DNA of 5,107 nt, taken from positions 1 to 5,107 of the forward strand of contig DGTU01000158.1 in the NCBI GenBank assembly GCA_002394465.1, in the 5' to 3' direction. Below, piece after piece: positions 1 through 5,107 of this stretch. The first letter of the stretch is position 1, and every line of letters begins with the position of its first letter. Both the position numbers and the translations under genes were made by a program. The DNA comes from Treponema sp. UBA4328 (lineage in GTDB: Bacteria > Spirochaetota > Spirochaetia > Treponematales > Treponemataceae). The notes beneath the pieces were generated by a model. It made no database searches, was not told where the DNA came from, and saw only the letters and a program-made list of their open reading frames with translations.

Positions 1-144
1 CCGGATAAACTCGTCGGGACCGCCTGTAGATTCCCAGACAGTAAGGGTAACGGTTCCATCATCATCTTTTTTTCCCTTTTCACAGGAAAAAAGAAGGACC
101 GTACACAAAAATACAGAAACAGCTTTTGCAAAACTAATCTTCAT
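1..144 (-). CDS. Lipoprotein, probable sugar ABC transporter substrate-binding protein (N-terminal fragment)
   Basis: Only the first 48 codons are in the window; the gene runs off the left edge. The start is Lys-rich and hydrophobic (residues 1-20), then comes Leu18-Phe19-Ser20-Cys21, a lipobox with Phe at -2. That is looser than the proteobacterial consensus but common in spirochaetes. The mature protein would be lipidated on Cys21 and held at the membrane by a charged linker (Glu-Lys-Gly-Lys-Lys-Asp-Asp-Asp). After the linker, VTLTVWESTGGPDEFIR resembles the first beta strand and helix of family 1 extracellular solute-binding proteins (CUT1 carbohydrate uptake). Its ATG shares the A of the preceding repressor's TAA stop (TAATG), and a G-rich stretch (GGGGGA, 155-150) lies 5 bases upstream as a possible ribosome site, so translation is probably coupled. 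The neighbouring LacI-type regulator fits sugar uptake, but the sugar cannot be told. Lipoprotein identity is fairly sure; the binding-protein family rests on few residues. Confidence 0.82.
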   Translation of the reverse strand, partial: MKISFAKAVSVFLCTVLLFSCEKGKKDDDGTVTLTVWESTGGPDEFIR

Positions 145-1172
145 TATTTTCCCCCGCCGGTAGATTCCCTCATTTCAAAGGTACACTCTACATAATTCAT
201 GGTTTCACACGGCACTGAAGAAGGCCGTCCGCTAAGTCCAAGTGCAATTTCACAGGCTCTTTTTCCAAGTGCACCGGCACTGACATTCAGGGCACTTATT
301 CCCGGTGTATTTGACTTGAGAAGCACACTGTCATGGAAGGAAGCAAGCATTACCCCGTCCTTTCCGATTTTAATGCGCTCTTCCTTAAGGATATCCAGCA
401 ATCCGGCACAGACTACATCGTCCGAACACAAAATGAGGTTCCATTCAGACAGATCAAACTGCCCGTCAATATCAGATGAATCCGTACATACTGCATATTT
501 CATGTCCCTGCCTGATGAAGACAGTTCTTCCATGGCACTTAAAAAACCTGAAAGGCGGTTATTGTTTGCTTCAACGTCAAGAGAACCGCAGACAAAAAGA
601 ACCTTTCCGGCTGAAGGCAGGTTTTCAGAACAGACTTTCGTAAATTCCCGGCAGTTTTCCTTCATGCGGGAGTCTACCTGAATCACGTCATCCCCAGCCC
701 CTGAACCGATTACGACGAAAGGCGTGGAATATTTTTTAAGAAGGGAAATATTTTTATCATTATGCCTGAGCTGGGTAAGGACTACGGAATCAGCCTTTTT
801 GTTTTCGAGGACGCTTTCAAGGATTTCGGCCGCCTCATTATCCGTCATGCAGACAAGTACGCTGTAGGCATCTTTTGCAGCCCGCGCAACAATACCCGAA
901 AGACACTCGTGAAAGAAAAGCATCTGGGCGGCATTTGCTTCAAAAGGCAGGACAACGGCAATGTTAAGGGTTTTCTGTCCGGCGAGTGCCCTTGCAACGA
1001 GATTCGGGCGGAATCCGTGCTTTCTTGCACACTCATTTACCCTTTCCTTTGTTTCACTGCTGATGCGGTCAGAACCTGCAAGCGCACGCGAAACCGTGCT
1101 CTTGGAAAGTCCGAGTTCTGAGGCGATATCATCCATGGTAAAATTAGAATTGTTTGTCCTTCCGTTTGCCAT
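144..1172 (-). CDS. LacI/GalR-family transcriptional repressor
   Basis: The product is a 342-residue, full-length member of the family. Residues 12-31 form the helix-turn-helix (TMDDIASELGLSKSTVSRAL), followed by the third helix and the hinge helix motif PNLVARAL at 56-63, which contacts the centre of the operator. From about 69 the periplasmic-binding-protein-like effector domain begins (LNIAVVLPF). The Arg-x-x-Gly-Phe motif (206-210) and the Cys-Ser-Asp-Asp segment (249-252) sit where family members contact ligand, although the usual 'vGfDd' segment is degenerate here (ASFHDS, 277-282). The protein is rich in cysteine (12). The gene is followed, with a one-base overlap, by a sugar-type binding lipoprotein, so it very likely controls that uptake operon and itself. 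A good operator lies just upstream. No Shine-Dalgarno precedes the ATG at 1172. An internal ATG (codon 13) would start inside the helix-turn-helix and also lacks a well-placed ribosome site, so I keep the upstream start. The effector is unknown. Confidence 0.94.
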   Translation of the reverse strand: MANGRTNNSNFTMDDIASELGLSKSTVSRALAGSDRISSETKERVNECARKHGFRPNLVARALAGQKTLNIAVVLPFEANAAQMLFFHECLSGIVARAAKDAYSVLVCMTDNEAAEILESVLENKKADSVVLTQLRHNDKNISLLKKYSTPFVVIGSGAGDDVIQVDSRMKENCREFTKVCSENLPSAGKVLFVCGSLDVEANNNRLSGFLSAMEELSSSGRDMKYAVCTDSSDIDGQFDLSEWNLILCSDDVVCAGLLDILKEERIKIGKDGVMLASFHDSVLLKSNTPGISALNVSAGALGKRACEIALGLSGRPSSVPCETMNYVECTFEMRESTGGGK

Positions 1173-1178
1173 GAATTA

Positions 1179-1207
1179 ATTGTGCAACCGATTGCACTAA
1201 TTGTCAA
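1179..1207 (-). promoter_or_regulatory. Probable sigma70-type promoter for the repressor-transporter operon
   Basis: On the minus strand there is a perfect TTGACA (1207-1202), a 17-base spacer, then CACAAT (1184-1179), which matches four of six bases of TATAAT. The operator occupies nearly the whole spacer and runs into the -10 box. With normal spacing, transcription would begin near 1172, the A of the repressor's ATG, so the mRNA would have little or no leader. This agrees with the absence of a Shine-Dalgarno sequence. The -10 box is only fair, so the exact start is uncertain. Confidence 0.6.
1182..1197. promoter_or_regulatory. LacI-type operator upstream of the repressor gene
   Basis: GTGCAACCGATTGCAC is a 16-base inverted repeat with 7 of 8 base pairs symmetric around a central CG. 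This is the classic layout bound by LacI/GalR proteins, in which the hinge helices insert at the central CpG step. It lies 10 bases upstream of the repressor start codon and between the proposed -35 and -10 boxes, so binding would block RNA polymerase. The expected effect is autorepression together with control of the co-transcribed transporter. The sequence pattern is seen directly; binding by this particular repressor is inferred. Confidence 0.82.
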
Positions 1208-1219
1208 TTAATTTTTCAT

Positions 1220-2695
1220 TCAAACCGGATATCCGCCGGTAAAGCAGCCTTCACAGAAGCCTGATTCACCCAGTGCCTTCCGCATTCCCTCAAGGGAAAT
1301 AAAGGCAAGTGAATCTGCACCTATTTCAACGCGGATTTCTTCAAGTTCATGCGTGCTTGAAATGAGTTCGTTTTTGCTCGGGGTATCAATTCCAAGATGG
1401 CAGGGAAACTTTACCGGAGGCGAACTTACCCTGAAGTGCACTTCCTTAGCTCCTGCACGCCTCAAAATCTGTACGAGGCGGCGGCTCGTAGTTCCGCGGA
1501 CAATGGAATCGTCAATAACGACAACGCGTTTTCCATTCAGGTCGCTTTTTATTGCATTGAGCTTAACAAAAACCATGTTTTCACGCTCTTTCTGGGTCGG
1601 TGCGATAAAGGTGCGTCCGATGTATTTATTCTTGATGATGCCCGTAACATAAGGTAATCCGCTGGCCCTGGCATAACCCATTGCAGCTCCGATTCCTGAA
1701 TCAGGCACTCCCACTACGCAGTCAGCATCAGCAGGACTTTCCATCGCAAGTGCCTGTCCCATCCTGTAACGGGCTTCCTGAACCGGAATGCGGTCAATCA
1801 CGCTGTCTGGACGTGCAAAATAAACGTATTCAAAAATACAGGTCTGTTTTTTTACAGGTACCTCAGCCGCATAAGAGCGGAGGCCGTCACAGTCGATTAC
1901 AACGACTTCTCCGCTTTTAATGTCCCGTACGAACTCTCCGTTAACGGCATCTATTGCGCATGATTCTGAAGCCAGAATATATGCGGGGGAAGCCTCCCCC
2001 CCGCTGCAAGCGCCTGCGGCGTTTTCCGCTTCCCCCTCTCCTGAGGAGCGCTGCCCCTCAAGCTTTCCGCCGAGCCTTCCAAGACACAGAGGACGGATTC
2101 CGTTCGGATCGCGTACGCCGATAAGTATGTCTTCAGTCATAATGCAAAGGGCAAAGGAACCCTTTATCATTGATACCGTCTGAATGACGGCCTGAATGAA
2201 CCTGGAGCGCATTTCACGTCTGTCAGTTTCTGACGCAGAACCGGGTTTGCCGCCGTTTTCGATGAATTTGCGGACTATGAGCTTTAAGATAACTTCAGAA
2301 TCTCCTGACGAAGAAAAGGTATAGCCCTGGTCTTCAAGCATTGCACGAAGTTCACCGTGATTTACCAGCTGTCCGTTGTGGGCAAGTGCAATCGAGCCCA
2401 TTTTAAAGCTGTTTACGAACGGCTGTGCATTTTCGATTGTACGGCCGCCTGCAGTTGCATAGCGTACGTGGGCAACGGCAATCGAGCCCTTTAATTTTTC
2501 AAAATCAGAAGCAGTAAAGACATCGCCTACAAGACCGGCCGCTTTTTTAAGGATAATTTTTTCTCCGCTGCTGACGGCAATTCCCGCACTTTCCTGTCCC
2601 CTGTGCTGAAGCGCAGTAAGGGCGAAATAACACAGCGGGGAAGCGTTTTCAGCCCCGTAAATTCCTGCTACGCCGCATTCATCCCTGAATCCCAT
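1220..2695 (-). CDS. purF: Amidophosphoribosyltransferase (glutamine PRPP amidotransferase)
   Basis: PurF catalyses the first committed step of de novo purine synthesis in the cytoplasm: PRPP plus glutamine gives 5-phosphoribosylamine, glutamate and pyrophosphate. The 491-residue protein is complete. Cys7 (in DECGVAGIYG) is the class II (Ntn) glutaminase nucleophile, exposed after removal of a six-residue propeptide; ALQHRGQESAGI (27-38) and HNGQLVNHGE (106-115) complete the glutaminase domain. The PRPP-binding loop is VVVIDDSIVRGTTSR (391-405). Cys286, Cys432, Cys481 and Cys484 match the four [4Fe-4S] ligands of the Bacillus subtilis type enzyme, so it should be the oxygen-sensitive, propeptide-processed class. 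Residues about 210-237, between the normal motifs DPNGIRPLCLGRL and AYILASESCAID, are an extra low-complexity segment (see repeat). The start at 2695 follows the gltB stop by 3 bases and has GGAG (2710-2707) 11 bases upstream, so the two genes are probably co-transcribed. The stop is TGA; no terminator follows. Confidence 0.98.
   Translation of the reverse strand: MGFRDECGVAGIYGAENASPLCYFALTALQHRGQESAGIAVSSGEKIILKKAAGLVGDVFTASDFEKLKGSIAVAHVRYATAGGRTIENAQPFVNSFKMGSIALAHNGQLVNHGELRAMLEDQGYTFSSSGDSEVILKLIVRKFIENGGKPGSASETDRREMRSRFIQAVIQTVSMIKGSFALCIMTEDILIGVRDPNGIRPLCLGRLGGKLEGQRSSGEGEAENAAGACSGGEASPAYILASESCAIDAVNGEFVRDIKSGEVVVIDCDGLRSYAAEVPVKKQTCIFEYVYFARPDSVIDRIPVQEARYRMGQALAMESPADADCVVGVPDSGIGAAMGYARASGLPYVTGIIKNKYIGRTFIAPTQKERENMVFVKLNAIKSDLNGKRVVVIDDSIVRGTTSRRLVQILRRAGAKEVHFRVSSPPVKFPCHLGIDTPSKNELISSTHELEEIRVEIGADSLAFISLEGMRKALGESGFCEGCFTGGYPV
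1985..2068 (-). repeat. In-frame palindrome-rich insertion within purF (about 28 codons)
   Basis: Residues about 210-237 of PurF are absent from ordinary PurF proteins as I know them and are rich in Gly, Glu, Ala and Ser. The DNA carries a hairpin at 1985-2000 (GGGGGA, loop AGCC, TCCCCC), an 11-base odd palindrome at 2038-2048 (CTCCT-G-AGGAG) and an imperfect palindrome GCAAGCGCCTGC nearby. On the coding strand the hairpin encodes Gly-Glu-Ala-Ser-Pro. The hairpin is related to one in gltB at 4901-4916. The reading frame stays open, so the enzyme should be full length with a surface loop. The edges are estimated from where conserved PurF sequence resumes. Confidence 0.65.
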
Positions 2696-2698
2696 ATT

Positions 2699-5107
2699 CT
2701 ACTCAGCTCCGTTCATGATCCTGAGGTAGTCATCAGGAATTACTTTCTTAAAGCAGTTTCTGTACCTGTTCCAGTCAGCAAGGATTTTTTTGCCCGGAAC
2801 ACTGTCAGTTTCCCTGACATGCTCTTCAATGAGCTGCTTAAGGTATTCCTCGTCAGTTTTGTCCTTGAGGACTGTTGTTTCATCATCAAGATCATACATC
2901 GTTACAAGCTCTGCGTTGAGCCTTTTGTAAAGGTCATGCTTTTCATCAAGGATATAGGCCGTTCCGCCGCTCATTCCGGCAGCAACATTCTTGCCTGAAG
3001 GACCGAGGATTACAGCAGTTCCGCCCGTCATGTATTCAAGGGCATGGTCTCCTGTACCTTCACATACAACTACTGCACCGCTGTTACGTACGCAGAATCT
3101 TTCACCTGCACTTCCGTTTACAAATCCCCTTCCGGAAGCAGCTCCGAAGAAGGCTGCATTTCCTGCAATGATGTTATCCTGTGAAGTTTCCTTAAAGGCC
3201 TGAGGTGCACGGATTACGATTTTTCCGCCGCTTAAGCCCTTTCCGGCTCCGTCATTTACATCACCCGTAAGGCGCAGTGTCAGTCCCTTAGGAATAAATG
3301 CACCGAAACTCTGTCCGGCTCCGCCTTCAAAATCAACGCGGAATGCATCGTCTTCAAGTGATGAACCGTATTTTTTCTGAATCTCTGAACCAAGGAGGGT
3401 ACCAAGCGTACGGTCCGTACATTTTATCTTTAACGAAGCTGCATTCTTAAGGGCATTTCCCTTATCTTTTTCAAAACGTTTGAGGAGTTCCTTAGCATCA
3501 AGGGTATCCTTGAGTTCTTCTCCGTTACCGTTAAAGGCAGGCTCACTTACTTCAGCACGGCCTTCAGCAGCTGCAAGGAGGCGGCTCAGATCCAGCAGGC
3601 GTCCGCGGCCTTCAGGAAGGTTTGTCCTTAAGGCAAGGAGGTCCGATCGTCCGCACATTTCATCGAGTGTCTTTAAGCCGAGTTCTGCCATAATCTGCCT
3701 GAGCTGGCGGGCAACGAAGCGCATGTAATTTTCTACATATTCAGGCTTTCCAGGGAACCTCGCCCTGTTCTTTTCGTTCTGGGTTGCAACTCCGAACGGA
3801 CAGGTATCCATGCTGCAGACCCTGAGCATCTTACAGCCCATTACGATTAACGGAGCGGTTGCAAAGCCGAATTCCTGTGCACCCATGAGGGCTGCTACGG
3901 CAACGTCGCGTCCTGTCATCAGTTTTCCGTCCGTTTCAAGGAGAACCTTATTCCTCAGTCCGTTCTGGATGAGGGTCTGATGAGTTTCAGTAAGTCCCAT
4001 CTCCCATGGAAGGCCTGCATGATGAATTGAAGAAAGCGGAGCGGCTCCCGTACCGCCGTCATGGCCTGAAATAAGGATTACGTGTGCTCCGGCCTTTGCA
4101 ACACCGGCGGCAATTGTTCCGACGCCGGCTTCACTTACAAGCTTAACGCTGATTCGTGCCTTAGGACTTGCATTTTTAAGGTCGTAAATAAGCTGTGCAA
4201 GGTCTTCTATTGAATAGATGTCGTGATGCGGCGGAGGCGAAATAAGTGATACACCAGGCGTTGAATAGCGTACGCGGGCAATCCACGGATATACTTTTTT
4301 GCCCGGCAGATGGCCGCCTTCACCAGGCTTTGCACCCTGAGCAAGCTTAATCTGAATTTCAGCAGCAGAAAGCAGGTATTCTTCCGTAACGCCGAAACGT
4401 CCTGAAGCGACCTGCTTGATTGCAGAATTCGACTCTGTTCCAAGACGTTCAGGATTTTCTCCGCCTTCACCTGAATTTGATTTTCCGTGGAGGCGGTTCA
4501 TTGCAATGGCAAGGCATTTGTGGGCTTCTTCAGAAATTGAACCGTAGCTCATGGCACCCGTCTTGAAATGCCTTACGATGCTGTCTTCACTTTCAACCTC
4601 GTCCAGTGAAACTGGTGAAACCTTTGAATAATCAAAATCCAGCAGGTCCCTGAGCATGAAAGGCTTATCCTTTTTATCTGAAAGCGCTGCATATTTAAGG
4701 AATTTATCATAGTCACCTTCGCGGGTTGAAGCCTGAAGCAGTGCAATGAGTTCAGGCGTAATAAGATGGGATTCGGTTCCCGGAACGAGCTTGTATTTGT
4801 GAATTCCAAGCGGATCAAGTTTTATCAGGCGGTTGTCAGGGGCTTTTAAGGGGGTGTCCCCCTTAGGAGAGAGGGAAGCCGAATCTTCAGATGAGGCGAA
4901 GGGAGAGGCTTCTCCCTCTGCAGTATAGGCACGTGAATGATGATAGATCATGTCCTGCTGAATCTGCTCCAGGCCTACACCGCCGATACGGCTTACTGTA
5001 TTTGTAAAATATTTATCCGTAACTTCCTTACTGATTCCCAGTGCTTCAAAAATCTGAGCCGACTGGTAAGACTGCAGGGTTGAAATACCCATTTTGGCTG
5101 CAATTTT
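2699..5107 (-). CDS. gltB: Glutamate synthase large (alpha) subunit, C-terminal part
   Basis: GOGAT makes two glutamates from glutamine and 2-oxoglutarate. The last 802 codons are present; the N-terminal glutaminase domain and most of the central domain (about 700 residues by family length) lie beyond the right edge. Numbering from the edge, KMGISTLQSYQSAQIFEALG (5-24) ends the central domain. The FMN-binding synthase domain follows, with GAMSYGSISEEAH (184-196), KPGEGGHLPGKKV (260-272) and ISGHDGGTGAAPL (346-358). Cys425, Cys431 and Cys436, spaced C-x5-C-x4-C, are the [3Fe-4S] ligands. The Gly-rich beta-helix (GXGXG) domain is at about 595-720, and the protein ends normally. The LMTGRDVAVAALMGAQEFGFATAPL stretch is closer to the NAD(P)H-dependent bacterial type than to the ferredoxin type. 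No gltD small subunit follows; purF starts 3 bases after the TAG. Residues about 64-90 are an extra Ser/Ala/Pro-rich segment (see repeat). Confidence 0.98.
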   Translation of the reverse strand, partial: KIAAKMGISTLQSYQSAQIFEALGISKEVTDKYFTNTVSRIGGVGLEQIQQDMIYHHSRAYTAEGEASPFASSEDSASLSPKGDTPLKAPDNRLIKLDPLGIHKYKLVPGTESHLITPELIALLQASTREGDYDKFLKYAALSDKKDKPFMLRDLLDFDYSKVSPVSLDEVESEDSIVRHFKTGAMSYGSISEEAHKCLAIAMNRLHGKSNSGEGGENPERLGTESNSAIKQVASGRFGVTEEYLLSAAEIQIKLAQGAKPGEGGHLPGKKVYPWIARVRYSTPGVSLISPPPHHDIYSIEDLAQLIYDLKNASPKARISVKLVSEAGVGTIAAGVAKAGAHVILISGHDGGTGAAPLSSIHHAGLPWEMGLTETHQTLIQNGLRNKVLLETDGKLMTGRDVAVAALMGAQEFGFATAPLIVMGCKMLRVCSMDTCPFGVATQNEKNRARFPGKPEYVENYMRFVARQLRQIMAELGLKTLDEMCGRSDLLALRTNLPEGRGRLLDLSRLLAAAEGRAEVSEPAFNGNGEELKDTLDAKELLKRFEKDKGNALKNAASLKIKCTDRTLGTLLGSEIQKKYGSSLEDDAFRVDFEGGAGQSFGAFIPKGLTLRLTGDVNDGAGKGLSGGKIVIRAPQAFKETSQDNIIAGNAAFFGAASGRGFVNGSAGERFCVRNSGAVVVCEGTGDHALEYMTGGTAVILGPSGKNVAAGMSGGTAYILDEKHDLYKRLNAELVTMYDLDDETTVLKDKTDEEYLKQLIEEHVRETDSVPGKKILADWNRYRNCFKKVIPDDYLRIMNGAE
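4838..4918 (-). repeat. In-frame palindrome-rich insertion within gltB (about 27 codons)
   Basis: The encoded stretch, from GEASP through LSPKGDTPLKAP, lies between HHSRAYTA and DNRLIKLDPLGIHKYKL. Ordinary GltB proteins pass directly between such flanks. Two perfect hairpins are seen: TAAGGGGG, loop TGT, CCCCCTTA (4847-4865, 8-base stem) and AGGGAGA, loop GGCT, TCTCCCT (4900-4917, 7-base stem). A third arm, AGAGGGAAGCC (4870-4880), is an imperfect inverted match to GGCTTCTCCCTCT (4907-4919). The hairpin at 4901-4916 is the counterpart of the one in purF at 1985-2000. The insert is nearly the same length as the purF one (81 versus 84 bases) and keeps the frame open. Its edges are estimates. 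Confidence 0.65.

Larger units (their letters stand above)
1174..1213. repeat. Outer inverted repeat around operator and -35 box
   Basis: AATTAATTG (1174-1182) and CAATTAATT (1205-1213) are a perfect 9-base inverted repeat enclosing the LacI-type operator. The left arm shares one base with the operator and covers most of the -10 region; the right arm overlaps the -35 box. A TAATTG direct repeat (1177-1182 and 1198-1203) is embedded in it, spaced 21 bases, which is two helical turns. It could be a second protein-binding site or only AT-rich promoter sequence. Confidence 0.5.

Noticed and set aside
1134..1136. Alternative start of the repressor at its internal ATG (codon 13)
   Set aside because: It would begin within the helix-turn-helix and the only GGAAGGA stretch is about 20 bases upstream, too far for a good ribosome site.
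1174..1219. Intrinsic terminator for purF in the intergenic gap
   Set aside because: The hairpin stem is AT-rich with an asymmetric bulge and is not followed by a U run in the minus-strand direction; the T run is on the wrong side.
2636..2656. GAENASP near the PurF N-terminus, similar to the GEASP peptide and with a CGGGG...CCCCG inverted repeat
   Set aside because: This position is a normal part of the class II glutaminase domain just after the catalytic Cys; the resemblance is probably chance.
2603..2998. Open reading frame on the plus strand opposite the purF/gltB junction, and similar plus-strand frames at 199-681 and 762-1121
   Set aside because: They lie antisense to strongly conserved proteins, show no recognisable motifs, and their openness is explained by codon use on the real coding strand.
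4207..4470. Minus-strand open frames inside gltB (4207-4470 and 4573-4818) as separate small genes
   Set aside because: They are out of frame with conserved GltB sequence covering the same DNA and have no sign of independent coding.

Overview
The window is a tightly packed, single-direction segment in which all recognisable genes lie on the minus strand. Read in the direction of transcription (right to left) it holds the C-terminal part of the glutamate synthase large subunit (gltB, cut by the right edge), amidophosphoribosyltransferase (purF, 3 bases after gltB), a LacI/GalR-family repressor (47 bases after purF), and the first 48 codons of a lipoprotein that looks like a sugar ABC transporter substrate-binding protein (overlapping the repressor stop codon by one base and cut by the left edge). 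There is no gene-free stretch longer than 47 bases.

The organism is probably a spirochaete of the Treponema type. The lipoprotein has a relaxed lipobox (Leu-Phe-Ser-Cys), the substrate-binding-protein start and the GltB sequence look treponemal to me, and the base composition is balanced. This is inference by resemblance, not a database match. A complete-looking purF implies de novo purine synthesis, which the host-restricted T. pallidum lacks, so a gut, rumen or environmental relative is more likely.

Two functional blocks are visible. The first (gltB-purF) is nitrogen metabolism: both enzymes take the amide of glutamine, one to make glutamate and the other to make phosphoribosylamine. The gltD small subunit does not follow gltB; purF takes that place. 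The second (lacI-type repressor plus binding protein) is a sugar-uptake operon that continues past the left edge. The 47-base gap between the blocks carries a near-perfect LacI-type operator with a central CG, lying between a perfect TTGACA and a plausible -10 box. This suggests an autoregulated promoter, and its geometry would start the mRNA at or next to the repressor's ATG.

The most unusual signal is a pair of in-frame, palindrome-rich insertions of about 27 to 28 codons, one in PurF (about 1985-2068) and one in GltB (about 4838-4918). Each contains a hairpin of the same design. Compared in opposite orientation, the two hairpins match at 14 of 16 bases, and the two differences are a compensatory base-pair change. 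Both encode Gly-Glu-Ala-Ser-Pro. This looks like a dispersed palindromic element that can insert into protein genes, similar in idea to the Rickettsia palindromic elements.
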